Source of the DNA: Melastoma dodecandrum | Lineage: Eukaryota; Streptophyta; Magnoliopsida; Myrtales; Melastomataceae | Assembly (NCBI GenBank): GCA_029817715.1 | Contig: JARUPY010000397.1 | Span: 2,356,001 to 2,420,000 of the forward strand | Length of the DNA stretch: 64,000 nucleotides | Direction of reading: 5' to 3' | Part shown: positions 1 through 12,296 of the stretch, in pieces | Position numbering within the stretch: position 1 is the first letter of the stretch | Layout: the number at the start of each line of letters is the position of its first letter | The notes under the pieces: generated by a model | Database searches by the model: none | What the model saw: only the letters and a program-made list of their open reading frames with translations | What the model was told of the DNA's origin: nothing | Translations under genes and position numbers: made by a program

Positions 1-144
1 TGATCACAGTTAGTTCTTAAAGCTGTTATTGTTAGGCTATTTGTGAGATTGGATCCATGCTATATTCTGCCTACTTTGTATGATCAACTCCTGCTGTAAT
101 TACCCGAGAAATACTACTGCTGTACTAATATAGGTCTTTTTCAG

Positions 145-3100
145 AATGGTGCTGATGATGACTTTGTTAACGCATTCAAAGGGAACATTCTGGAAGAATA
201 TCAACGACAAAATGTAAGTTTTTCAGGATGTACCTGGTGGTCTCTTGATGGTGTTGGATAAACTGATCTTCCCAGTGAAGAGTTATGCTATTCAGGGCTT
301 AATGGGTTCAAACATTTGCATCCATAAAGAATGATAAAGATTACCTCTAATTAGTGGACTTGATGTACCCTTTGTGAGCTCGATTTGTTAGGAAGCTCCA
401 GGATGCTCTATTACCTCCAATGTGTTAATTTTGCCTCTACATGAGTAGTCCATCTCCTACATGGAGAAATGTATTACTATAAAATAGAAAATGCATGCCC
501 ACAGGAACCACAATGTTTAATGCTTCTGAAATTATTTTTCTCCAAGCTTCCACAATATTGTTACCCTTAGAAGGACTTAATATTTTGCATTTGGAAAAAC
601 CTTGCTTTTTTCTATGTGTTCTGGAAACTTGAAAATTAGTGCAGATAACTACAGTAGGCATTCAGTTGTTGGTAGTTGGATGTTTGATTTGGTGCTCGAA
701 AATTTTCCCTTGAGTGATTTTGAGAGAGCTACTTTCAGGGTCATGAGCTTGTGTTGCACATCCTCTACCATCTGCAGTCAATCTCGCAAATTGATTTTGT
801 TGGCAACTCTGAATTCTCTGATCTCATGTACGAGAAGTTTCTCTTGGAAGTGGTATGTATCTGCCCTTTTTTTCATTATGGTTTTGATTTTTCTTCTGTG
901 CTAACAGGGAAGTGGTCTTCTTTGTAGGCCGAATCTTTGCTCAAACAGTTTCCAGCCTCTGATAAATCATTCACCAGGCTTTTATGTGAAGCTCCAGTTT
1001 TGCCTTCTGCTCTACTTAAACTACTAGAGGATCTTTGCTGCTGTGATTTATCTGATTCTCGTAATAAAGTCGTACGCGATGCTGATCGAGTCACGCAGGG
1101 GCTTGGTACTGTATGGAATTTAATATTGAGTCGTCCTCAGTACCGTGAATCCTGTTTGGATATTGCATTGAAGGTAATGTCTGGTAGACATTTTTTTTTT
1201 TTACGTTGAAAATGCTGATGCAGGCGCTTGTCAAGTTTTGTTCCCTTTTGTTCGATTTGTGTTTTTTGGTTATTTTCCACCTAGTAGATTATTGTGATTT
1301 TGTATTTTTTTTGAACAATTCAAATTGTTGGACTTGCAAAATATAATGTTGGCGACGAGCTAATTAGTTATCTCTATTTTCTAATTTGGACTTTGTCATT
1401 TGACACTTTCTGGAATGTAGTTCTTTTTAGTCATTACCTATCCAGCTCTCTGATAGGATCCTTCTTCACTTGGCAGTGTGCTGTTCACTCACAAGATGAT
1501 GTTCGTGCTAAAGCCATTCGACTGGTAAGAGTTCTATTATCTGTAAAACCTGGGTGGATAGGCTTTGTTGTCAGTCTCTTGAGTTAACAAACTCATGCTA
1601 CTGGGAGGCGTTGCACGATTATCTTTACAGAAAATCACTGTTTCTCTTATTTTTTGTTAGGTGACCAACAAACTTTACGGGTTGAGTTATGCATCTGAAA
1701 GGATTGAGCAATTTTCAACCAGCATGTTATTGTCTGCCATTGGGACGAATGGTGCAGATGCAAACAGTATGGAATCTGATGTAAAGGTAGGAAAGTCAGT
1801 CTTTTGTGATGAGTTTGAGAATGAGTGGTTTCAATATGAGAATTATTACCAAGGGTTTTGCAACAATTATTGTGTCTAAATTGTTGGTGAAAACACATTC
1901 TTAATAAGGATCTGCAGAATTACATGGGTCTAAAATATGTTGTCTTCAAGCTGAATCTGTGTGAAATATTGGTAGTTTTATGGAAGCCAGACAGGTAAAA
2001 TGTTTGTGGAGCCAATCATAATACGTTGCTTGTGGATTTTCGGGATTTCCAGCTAAGTCTTCTAAATGTGCTGGTCGTCTTTTGTGTTTCCTAATAGTTC
2101 TTCACCATTGTTTGCAGAATGAAAGAGAAAAACCTCCAGTAGATAGTTTGTTGGTTGTGTCAGAAGCTACTGCTCCTGAAAGTGAATCCACTAGTGGTGA
2201 ACAGCCTTCCAGCCAACCCTCTCCCTCTGTATCGCTCGCTGAGGCTCAGCGACATATATCATTGTTTTTTGCATTATGTACAAAGGTTGGCAGATCTATT
2301 GCGCCTAACGAAGAGTGTCTTCTCAGATCTCAATGAATTATCATTTTGATCATTGTTTTTCTTTCTTTTAGAAAGGTACTTTTCTTCAACTTCTGTTCGA
2401 TGTTTATGGCCAAGCTCCTAAAACTGTAAAGCAGGTACCTTTTCAATTCTCCATTGCACCTGTGACCTTGACAGGCAGTAAAGCTACTTTTCTTCACCTT
2501 ACTGATGTGGTTTTTTGATGTGCTGTCATTAATGATCTCGCACTTTTAATCTATTTTGTAGGTAAGTTGAATATGTTTCTTTATAGTGGTGTTTATTGTA
2601 ATGGGAATGAAGTGCTCACAGTCAGCTAAAGATATCTTTTTATGGGTCTTGGTTGGGAAAGCAGGCTTTGCATCGGCATATTCCGATACTTTTAGGAGCT
2701 TTAGGGTCGTCAAACTCTGACCTTCTCAAAATCATATCCGATCCTCCAAAAGGAAGCGAAAATCTTTTGATGCTGGTACTTTTTTCAATTCGAAGCTCAT
2801 GAAATTTTGTGGTGCATATGTTTTTTCCCAGTTTGCAAGACTTATTTGTGTGTTTGTCAGATGCTTCAAATATTGACCGAGGAAACATTACCTTCTCCAG
2901 AACTAATATCCACGGTGAAGCATTTGTATGAAACTAAATTTAAGGTTCTGGCAAAACACAAACTCTGTCGCCTCTGGATTAATAATACCTATTTGACACG
3001 TTTTTACCTTGAATGTTACTCTTATATTGAATTCTTTGCAGGATGCTTCAATCCTTGTTCCTTTGCTAGCTTCATTCTCCAAAGACGAGGTCATTATGTT

Positions 3101-5323
3101 ACATGGAATTAAGATTCTCTCTTGGATTCAATTCAGTTCTTTATATGTACTCTTGCTTGTATGCTTGGATAGGAGAAGCTCAAACGGATTTTTACACGCC
3201 ATTGATGAGTTTGTTCTCATGATTTTTTCTTTTTGTTCAGGTGTTGCCTATATTTCCACGACTGGTTGACTTGCCTCCAGAAATGTTTCAGAAAGCGCTT
3301 GCGCATATGCTCCAGGTACCGAAATATTATCTGGAAAGTTTCTCTGAGGCATTCTGATGACCAAATAGAAGGCTGATATTGTCGTGATTTTAATGATAAC
3401 TAGTTTGATTTTGATCATCTCTGGCAATAGTTTTCTAACTCTGTTAATTATTTATTCTAGTTGATGGTCAGCGTAGTCTAATAAGAGTCTAACAATATGA
3501 TCTTTCGAGGAGCTAAACTGCCAGTATCCTAGCAGTTTGACTTAAATCGTTTGGTTCATTCTCCTACGTGTTATTGTACTTCTTTGGGATTGGAGTTTAT
3601 CTCTGTAGACTAGGGCCATCGTCAATGTAGCTGTGGCATAAATTAATCATTTTATCAGGACTATTGCTCATCTCGTTCTGGACGATTGAGTTATTTGCCT
3701 TGAATTGCAGGGCACAGCTCATTCAGGCCCTGCTTTAACACCCACAGAAGTATTGGTCGCCATACATGATATCATCCCTGAAAAAGACGGTCTTCCTCTT
3801 AAGAAGGTACAAGTCATGTGACCAGATTTATTACTCTGGCTCATGACAATGGTCTGCTGTTTTGTCCTGCGAGTTTTGATAAATTGTTGGGGAAACTCTT
3901 GTTTATAGAGCTACTAACCACATTTTCTAGATCTTCATGTCATTGTGGTTTTATATTATGTTTGGTACGTGAAATTGAAAACATTTGTAGTAGAAAAATA
4001 AATAGATTGGAATTGAAAAAGGGAGAATAGAAATAAGAATTTTATTCAATGAGTTGGGTTGAACATCAAAAAAAAATGTTTTGATTTTTATTTTTGTATG
4101 ATTAAGACTGAAATACCCTTAAAATTAAGTTAAGATTTTATTTTCTTATGATAGTAATTTTATTTTAGGTCCAAGTAGAGTCTTTTTCCTCAACTTTAGT
4201 AATTAGACTTTCTTTTATTAATCTAATTGAAATCAAACATGAATTTAAATTTATGGGCATTCTCTTTCCAAGTAAAGATAATTCAATATGCAAAGCATCA
4301 TATTAGTTGCTAGAGTCCAGGGCTCCAGGCTTGATGTTATTTCAGTCTATTAATTTACATGGCTCTGAATTTTTGCTTACATTCAGGTAATGGACGTATG
4401 CTCGGCTTGTTTCGAGCAAAAGACAGTTTTTACTCAGCAGGTTCTGTCAAAAGCTTTGAACCAGATGGTTAGTATTAATTGTTGTTCGTGTAAGTTTCTT
4501 CTACTTGGTTATTCTTGTTTGGGTGATTATTGATCTGTCTGCTGTTTTCAGGTTGACAAGGTGCCACTCCCTCTTCTTTTCATGAGAACCGTTATACAAG
4601 CAACCGATGCTTTTCCGACCTTGGTAAGTTCATTCTTAATTTTTCTGTGTAAACATACTGGCGTCAAACACTGTATGCAATGGGACACCTGTATTATGCG
4701 GATTGACTGTCTTGTCTTTCTTTCAGGTTGATTTTGTCATGGAAATTTTGAGAAAGCTCGTCAACAAGCAGGTATCCTTTGCTCGTTCTTTCTTACATGC
4801 TTGACGAATCCGTCTCTTAACATTGCACCCATTGATTTCAGGTGTGGAAAATGCCAAAGCTATGGGCCGGCTTTCTGAAATGTATATCTCAGACGCAGCC
4901 TCATTCTTTCCAAGTGCTATTGCAGGTATCTGGCTGTTTTGTCATTCCCGAAACCGACTTCGCTTCTGAGGCAGACGCTAATCAGTGTTTTACCTTGGAA
5001 TTTGATTCTTAGTTGCCTCCGCCTCAACTTGAAAGTTCTTTGAACAAGTATCCGAGCCTCAGAGTTCCTCTTGCAGCATTTGCGAGTCAACCAAGTGTAA
5101 AAACTTCCCTTAATAGGTACGAAAAAAGATAATAATTCTTATTGGACTTTGCCGTGGAAAAGGTAGCTAACGTTTGTCTTTCTGGCCCGTCTTATTTTCC
5201 TGTCCTGGCAGTTCAACTTTGTCAGTTCTTGGCTTAGCTACTGACTCGGTTATGCAGCAGACTCCGCACTCATCTTCCATGACCCCAGGGTCTAGTTCTG
5301 TCCAGGGAACAACTACGACGTGA
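145..5323 (+). CDS. ESP4: Symplekin (ESP4-type), C-terminal part, 5' end outside window
   Basis: Symplekin is the scaffold of the nuclear pre-mRNA 3'-end cleavage and polyadenylation complex (CPSF/CstF); ESP4 is the Arabidopsis member. Eighteen exons join in one frame to about 581 residues: 145-213, 739-852, 928-1173, 1477-1524, 1661-1786, 2118-2285, 2372-2434, 2665-2775, 2861-2944, 3042-3089, 3241-3315, 3711-3806, 4387-4467, 4552-4623, 4727-4771, 4842-4925, 5013-5116 and 5212-5323, stop TGA at 5321. All but the last junction fall between codons, and all are GT-AG. The product is helical; stretches such as [19 protein letters not shown] and [18 protein letters not shown] are typical of the conserved symplekin C-terminal domain. 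A low-complexity Ser/Pro/Thr-rich linker is encoded near 2118-2240 and the tail is Ser/Thr-rich. No lesion is seen. The N-terminal half lies left of the window. Family identification is by recognition of the domain. Confidence 0.9.
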
Positions 5324-5740
5324 TGATTTGACGCAGTCAGAACCTCATGTATTCGAGCTAGTGACTGCGACGGCCGCATCAGCCATTCTGGCGGCCATTC
5401 ATCCAGATATCTCTCTAGCACCAGATACACCAAGAGTTTCGATATCAGGAGCAATCCTGGGGTTGGGTGGGAATTTGGCATCCCCCTTTAGGACATCCCG
5501 GGCTTGTCACGGGCATCACCACAGTTTTTGAGCCTGGCCTTTGCTGACCGAACGAAGGAGGGTCGACGGACCGGACCAGATTCGAGTGTGCTTTCAGATC
5601 CAACTTGTGCAATATTGCTTGTATCATTCATCTGTTATTCCGTAATGTCCCCCTTTTCCTTCGTTGTAGTAGCCTAGCCTAGAGTAGTCTCGTATGTATA
5701 ATTAAACTCTTGCCGTATAGATAGGGAGGACCCAATTCCT
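5324..5740 (+). other. Probable 3' UTR of the symplekin gene
   Basis: Non-coding sequence directly after the symplekin stop. It becomes T- and A-rich towards 5740-5770, where a T-run followed by an A-run occurs. The exact polyadenylation site cannot be read. Short ORFs here on both strands have no recognisable content. Confidence 0.4.
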
Positions 5741-5809
5741 TGGTTTTCTTTTTTTTTAAAAAAAAAAAATTGCAAAACTTCTGGTAAAAAATCGTGATAT
5801 TAAAATTAT

Positions 5810-5846
5810 AAAGGAGTGTCGTGGTTGAGAATCTCGACACTCCTTT
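5810..5846. repeat. Perfect 12-bp inverted repeat (hairpin)
   Basis: Arm aaaggagtgtcg at 5810-5821 pairs with cgacactccttt at 5835-5846 across a 13-base loop. It lies about 490 bases downstream of the symplekin stop. It may be the core of a small MITE or a transcript-end hairpin; neither is proven. Confidence 0.6.
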
Positions 5847-5849
5847 AAA

Positions 5850-8800
5850 TGTAGATGACGTAACATATATCATCAGTTAATAGAATGACATCTTATTTTC
5901 TTTATAACTAGAGTGGCATCCGTAAAAACGCCTTAGCTCCTTATTTTTTTCAGGGCCTTACCTTTGTCCAACGTTGGATGTCACCATGGGCTTTTCAGCA
6001 AGTTCACAAATCTCATCATCTCTAAATGCAATACCTTGAAGTGGTAATTTTGGTGTCCAAACTTTAGTAAGTTGTTGTTTAAGATTAACAAGTGAATAAC
6101 ACAACACTATCAATACAATCATTCATCATATTTTATCGGAATCTCGGGTTTCTCTTTACCGTAACTCGTTCTCGCAGGCGATGCGGATCCGCGTGAAATC
6201 TTTGACGAAATCGAAGGGAAAAAAAGTCATCGATGAATTCCACCTGCGGCCACAGGCGGCGTGCTGATCAGAAGTGTATCTCCAAATTACCATTGAAATG
6301 ACCCAATCGAGCTGCAAAATTTGGACCACCCACGACTGTTGGGTTGGTCAAGAACGCACTAAAACAAGAATGTCATCGGTAATTCAGAATGAATCGAGAG
6401 ACTTATGAGGCAAAATAGTCTCAAATCATTAAACTTCCTCAGTTAACTCGAAAACGATCATCATCGACTAAAACAATTTTTGAAAAAAAAAAAAACTCCT
6501 CATCTCAACTAGAAATTGGGTCACACAATGCAATAAAGTCATTAGTATTAGTCAAAAACCCAAACGTACTGACATTCCCACCAATAGAAACAAAGTGTTT
6601 GTAAAACCCCACTAATTAGAGGGACACTGTAATCATGCCATTAAGTTAATAATTGTTATGTGCCAGAATCTTCCTTTATGATTGGTAATTTGGCACAACC
6701 CCCTAATTTCAAACGAAGACTGCGTTCTTGCTCACTTTCAAAGGCATCGCCGATGGCATCCGTAAGTGCTTCCGCTTAAGGCTGCTCATCCGTTGTCTTC
6801 CCCATCTTCTTTTTATTTTATACATCGATCACACATTTCAACGAATTCTCCGGGCACCAGTTGCCCGTAGTGTCAGAGATTTCCGACGTGTTTGGATTCG
6901 GCTTGTCCACGGTCACTTCCGGAGCGAACATACACATGGATTAATTAGACCGAAACACCACAAAAAAATCTTCTGAGTCCATGTAAACAAAGAAGAAGAA
7001 AACAAGCTAACCTTGGAAGTGTCTTCGTTTAAATTTGGGGATCACGTCGAGTCACCGACCTTAAGCTTTTGATTTCTCAGTCTTTTTTTTTTCTTTTGTG
7101 TTCTTTGGGAAAAAGGTTTTTGGATTGTGCTTAAAATAAGCAGAGTCCTAAAAGCAAGTTTTAGCTTGGAGACCATCTCACAGAGCTTTTTGGGAAACTT
7201 AAAGGAAAGAAAGGGGAATCGATGGAAAATAAATGTCATGCCTTTTTCCAGTTTAGGAATGGTTTGCTTTACTATCCCATTAGTGGCAAAAGGAAAAAAA
7301 GTATATGACTAGATTAAGCTTCCTTAAACAAATGAAATCCCCTCCACCCATTTTTTGATTGGAATCTGTGGGTAGTGAGTGTGTGCCAGCCAATTGGGGT
7401 CAGTCGAATTTCGTGACTATTTTTAGATTAATTAAGCTTGTTGTTAATGATGGTGACATGGATGGGTGTTTGATTTGATTAAATGTTGTTTTGATGTAAG
7501 GTGGTGTTAACTAGTCTTTCTTTCCCCTTGTTTTCGTTTCCATTTTTTAAGTTCGAGGGACACGTGACGAATCTCCAACGGCCTCGTTCTTGGGAACCCG
7601 GTTCCGTCGCGACACTTGGATCGCACTCATTCGAGGTTTGTCCGAGTTTATTTGTCTTAGGAAAATTATACATGTGGTTTTCTTTGGACAAAAAGGCTTG
7701 GTTGGTTGGTTTGAAGATAACATATTCTTCGTTTCTTGGGGGGCGGTTCGCCTTTCCCCTGTTCAATGCGCTTTCTTTGTCGTCATAGTTTAAGGAAGCC
7801 AGTTGGACACTATGGTGGTCGATTTGCGCGTGGTAGGCGACCTCATTGGAGTTGCATACACATCATCATCGATACGTGCCCTTGTAAGAATAATGTAATT
7901 TGATCTCGGCAACGGTTCGATAATGTTAAGTCGCGACCATCTTATAGGGTTAAGGAAAGGGAAACTTCCCGGTCCAGATAATCCGAGGTGTTTGCAGATT
8001 TTGTGGCTGCTGCTTGAACTACAGACGGGGACGCCGGCCATTCGCAAGCGTAAACGGAACAGAACTGGGGGTTTATCCTTTCATGCCTCCTTAGACAAAC
8101 CGAAAGCCAGTCGGATCTCATTCATTCTGGTTGGAGATAAATCTTTAGTAGTCGGGGAGAGCACCAACCACAAAAGTGACTAAAAGATGAGGAAAAGCGA
8201 TACATCCCATGGTTGCACAAAAGAAGGCAAAACATGGATCTCATAAACATGAAAAAATCCATGGAGTACAACAACTTTTTTTTAATTGTGTTTTGAGTGT
8301 GTTTAGTGTTCATAGCTGACCTCCAAAAAAATAAAAATAAAAATAAAAAGGATGCCTCAATTTTAGGAAAGATTTGTCCTCTCCTCACGTATCGAAATCA
8401 ACTTATTTATTTATTTATTATTATTTTAAATTTCTAAAATTCCCTTATTTGGTCTATAATATATAAACCCTCTGTTAAGTGTTAAGTAAGGATTTGATTT
8501 ATATTATATACTTTAACATTTTAAAAAAAAGAAATGACGATAATAATAGTAACAAATAATATATTCATATAACATTTTTTACGGACACTTTCAAGCATGT
8601 CGGGAGTATTGAAAATAAAATTATATAGTATGACACGCTTTCATCTATAAGTTCGAGCTTTTAGGAATATTGGCGTTGGCTACTAAATAAGGAAATCGCA
8701 AAAAACAATTGACGTGGACTACTGTAGAACACGAAGTACGTTGCTTCGGACCGTGTAAATACTAAGAAGAGTAAGATAAATTTCTTTACACCGCCCAAAA

Positions 8801-8880
8801 CCAAACCCACTCGTAAATATAACATGTCACGAAAACACCCTAGTGAATTTTTAAAATAATAATAATAATAATAATAGTGA
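5850..8880. other. Intergenic region, no gene recognised
   Basis: AT-rich sequence between the convergent 3' ends of symplekin (+) and the MATE gene (-). It has homopolymer A/T runs (for example around 6480 and 7085) and only short ORFs without recognisable domains. A less AT-rich patch at about 7550-8060 contains a G-box-like cacgtg near 7561 and short overlapping ORFs. It may be a decayed element, but nothing identifies it. Confidence 0.5.
8856..8876. repeat. (AAT)n microsatellite
   Basis: About seven AAT units immediately downstream of the MATE gene's stop codon, so probably in its 3' UTR. Confidence 0.85.
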
Positions 8881-8884
8881 AATG

Positions 8885-10682
8885 TTATGGGCCGGTCGAC
8901 GATGGTGGCGGTGATGGTAGTAACCGCTCCGTCTCGCACGACACGTCAGCATCCGGAGAGGTGACTGCCGGGGTCGAAGGATCCGAATCTTTCCGCAGCG
9001 GCGGAAGGGAAGAAGAAGTCGGCAGTGGATGGATTTTTTTAGCTGCGGCTGTCGTGTTAGGTGGTTGTGTGAGCTGTTTGGCTCTTTCCGTTTGAACCGT
9101 CCAGTCCATGGTCGATATGGTATAGAGCATGAGGGACGCGCACGTGGCTTGCGCGGCAAGAAGGCCGAACCACAGTCCCGGGAACCCGACCCCGGCCTTG
9201 AACCCTGTGAGTATTGCCACCGGCATTCCGACGAGGTAGAATGAGCCGAGGTTTATGTTTGCACTGGTGGTTACCCTAGCAGAGCCCCGGAGGACCCCGC
9301 ATCCTGTGGTTTGTGGACAGTTTCCTAGCTCGCAGAGGCCCACTATGGGGAGGGCGATGGATGTGAGCTCGAGGATGTCGGGGTCTTTGGTGAAGATCCT
9401 CCCCCAGCGGCGTCTCATGAGGATGGCGAACAACATGGCGCTGAGACCGAGCCCTGCCGCGCAGAAGAGCGAAATGATGGAGGCGATCCTCGCCCTGGCT
9501 GGTCGGCCCCCGCCCAGCTCATTCCCGACCCTGGTCGATACCCCCAGGCTTAGGGATGAAGGGAAGATGTACACGAGGGAGGTGGTTTGTATGAGGATGC
9601 CCATGGAGGCGACGGTGGCCTTCGGGTTGGTGAGGAGGCCGCAGAGGATTATCATGAGCTCATACCACCACCACTCGAGGCAGACAGAGACACAAGTCGG
9701 TACAGCGAGAGCTAGAAGAGAGGACCATCCCCTTAGGCAGTCGAGGCTTGGGGTCACCCAGGAGTCCTCGTGGATGACACGGTTGAAGTAGATGTATGAG
9801 AGCAGGAGGAGGAAGAGGTTGAGGTTCGTCCACGCCATCGCCATCGCGACCCCCGAGATCCCGAGCTTCAAGTAACCGACCAATACGAAATTCAGCGGCA
9901 CGTGGAGGAAGACAGAGACGGCCGAGCAGTAAGTAAGCGGCAACGTCACGCCCTGAGTCCTCAGGTAGATCCTGAGTGGGTGCAGCAGAGATAGGAAGAA
10001 GAGGTCAGGGATTGAGAACAAGATGAAGGTCTGTGCGGCAGACGAAATTTGCTCATCCTGGCCGCAGAGCAACAGAATGCTCCTCATGTTAGTCCACACG
10101 AGCGATATGGGGACGGAAGCAGCGAGCAGTAGTAGCACGGTCCGTTGGAGGGTCAGGCCGAGCAGCTTCCACCTCTTTGCCCCGTAGGCTTGTCCGCAGA
10201 TCGGCTCCATCCCCATGGCGAGCCCGGATATGACGGAGTATCCCGTTATGTTGGCAAAACCAATGGCCAAAGACCCTCCGGCAAGCTCCAGCTCGCCGAG
10301 GTACCCGAGGAATAGCATTGAGATCATGGCCCTCGAGTAGAGTAGCAAACCAGTAACCGCCATGGGGCAGGAGATCTTACCGATCGCTTTAACCTCTTCA
10401 AATGCCTGAAAAGGAAAAAAAGGAATAAGAAGAATGCATGGCCTTCGGCTTGGCTAGTCTGTCTGTTCATGCAGAGCGTGCATGTCATGTGAGGAAACTA
10501 ACATTAACCGTCATTTCTACCTCGGACGGGGTCGGCCATCTGTGGAGGAGGTCAGCGCGTAGACGGTCCTCGTCGACGCGACCCAGTTCGGCTCCCGCGA
10601 AGTGCGGAGGGGGGTTAGCCTTGAGGAAATCGTTCTTGGCAGGAGGAGGAGGAGGAGGAGGAGTTGGCTTGTGGCTACACAT
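8885..10682 (-). CDS. DTX: MATE-family efflux transporter (DETOXIFICATION 48-50-like)
   Basis: MATE proteins are 12-helix membrane antiporters that export organic solutes or sequester them in endomembranes or the vacuole. There are two exons on -: 10682-10521 (54 codons) and 10405-8885, with a GT-AG intron of 115 bases at a codon boundary, giving 560 residues. This is a normal length for the DTX48-50 group. The N-terminus is hydrophilic with a run of seven prolines. It is followed by alternating hydrophobic helices and MATE-typical stretches: GMEPICGQAYGAKRW (about residue 120), GISGVAMAMAWTNLNLF, and STRVGNELGGGRPARARIA at about 345-365. The C-terminus after about residue 505 is polar. The start at 10682 is the first ATG of an open exon ending in a good donor. 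The reading frame is intact. Membership of the DTX48-50 branch rests on the two-exon layout and general similarity; substrate is unknown. Confidence 0.93.
10637..10664. repeat. (GGA)n microsatellite inside MATE exon 1
   Basis: A trinucleotide repeat on + that reads as CCT/CCA-type proline codons on -. It encodes the polyproline run near residues 8-14 of the MATE protein, so length changes would alter the protein without shifting the frame. Confidence 0.8.
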
Positions 10683-10773
10683 GGAGGAATGAAAATGAAA
10701 CGAATTTTTTGTTGCTGTGTGCTTTTGAGGGGAATATTTGTGGGTTGTGGTTTGCGTAGCGTATAATATTTTA

Positions 10774-10787
10774 CATATATATATATA
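10774..10787 (-). promoter_or_regulatory. TATA-like element upstream of the MATE gene
   Basis: An alternating TA run that reads as TATATATATATA on -, roughly 92-105 bases upstream of the MATE start codon. It is flanked on its 5' side (-) by a poly-C/poly-G tract at 10796-10809. The position fits a core promoter, but the same sequence is also a simple (TA)n repeat. Confidence 0.45.
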
Positions 10788-10809
10788 GATTGGGGAGGGG
10801 GGGGGGGGC

Positions 10810-12290
10810 GGGAAGGCTTTTACATATTGTTTGGTTCCTGTAAGGACGTGTCGATGTTAGAAAAAGAACAATCTCTTCATTTTGATAAATGCAAAAAAGG
10901 ATAAATTATATAAATTCTATCAGAAAAAAAAGGGAGGAGATAGATAGCCTCCCGAAACAGTGGAAGGCAAGTTGCACACCTTTGTGCATTGATAAAATAA
11001 TAATAATAATAATAATAAGAGGACATGGCCTAAATGACGGTTCAATTTCACCTCTTCTCTTTCTTTTTTTTTCTGAAACAATGATTGGGTTTGCGCCCAT
11101 AATTTGGAGTAGTTTGTAAAAACAGACAATTCAAAGTCCAGTGAAGAAGAAGATGATGCCCTGCGGGATGAGGGGGAGTGGTGGGTGGTTTGTCACTTCA
11201 TCCTGGGTGCATATTATTAACCCAAGCAACACCTCCCCCCCCCCCCCCCCCCTAAGGAGGGGGAGTGATCGGGACAAAGGGAAATGTGTTTGGAGATATG
11301 GGTTTAGTAGGCAAAAGGGCTCTTCATCGGGCAGTCGGGAAAGGAACAAATAGGGAGGGAGAGGGACACGCACACCCAACATGGTTTTTCTCCCCTCCCT
11401 TTCTTAAATCATGGGGTGTCTTTGATTTTGATTGAGGGTTTTCTTCTGCATGCCTCGTAGCCAGCAATCCCCAGTCGCATGCATGGATTATCTGATGCTC
11501 CCCCCCTTTCGCCACAACCCCATGTGATGAAACCCACTCCCCAGCGAGGGAGGGAGGGAAGGAGGGGAATACCATGTCTTGTACCCTATTTTTAACAACC
11601 CCCTGCACCTTCTCCCTCACTATTACTTGTCCAATTCGAGTCTGTTGCGAGCTGAGTGAGTTGACAGAGGGATCTATGGAAACGTGCAACCTCTGACCTC
11701 AATCCTCCAATTCCTGCATCATCGGCTCTATCCATCTCCCCCCGGGGTAGAAAGTCGGATAGTGGGGGGAGGGGGTAGTGAGGGGGATTTGATTAATTAA
11801 ATTTGAGTGGCGGGAGGGCACCTTCCGGCTCTGGGAGACCAGAAAAAAGAGTGGCCAAAAAGTCATGTGCGGAAGAGGCCCATCTTTGAATCCCTCCTAC
11901 AGACACCCACAAAACAAGTGAGTTTTCATTAAGCATAAGGGTAATCACCAAACAAACAGGTTTTTTTATTTCCAATACGGATAAGATAGGGTTAGGAGGA
12001 GAGAGGAGGGGGGACCACCCATGCAGAGAGACAGAGATGGGGACGATGACTGAAGTAAAAGAGTAGTGAGTGTAGATTTTTTGGATGCATGGGAAACCCG
12101 GCAGACGGAAGGAAAGGGAACACAGACGACTTGCGTGCTCCAACTTCCACCATTCGATTTGTATCCCTTCTCTCACAACAGGGAGAGAGAGAGAGACACA
12201 AATACCGAAGAGATAGAGATGGAGGATGAAGGTGAGGGTGTGGACTAAATCTCCTGCTCCAACAATTTGAAGCAGTACCCTTTTCTCCTA
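10810..12290. other. Intergenic region rich in simple repeats
   Basis: Contains an (AAT)n tract at about 10996-11018, a C-run at about 11229-11252, several G-rich stretches (11500-11570, 11760-11790) and a (GA)n tract near 12183-12195. ORFs here are composed of low-complexity Pro/Leu/Ser-rich sequence and no gene is recognised. Confidence 0.5.
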
Positions 12291-12296
12291 ACTTTA

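Noticed and set aside
7479..7793. Pair of opposite 95-codon ORFs in the symplekin-MATE spacer
   Set aside because: Mirror-image frames with no domain or splice support.
9255..9791. 178-codon ORF on + opposite the MATE gene
   Set aside because: It is the antisense shadow of the GC-rich MATE exon 2; no domain is recognisable in it.
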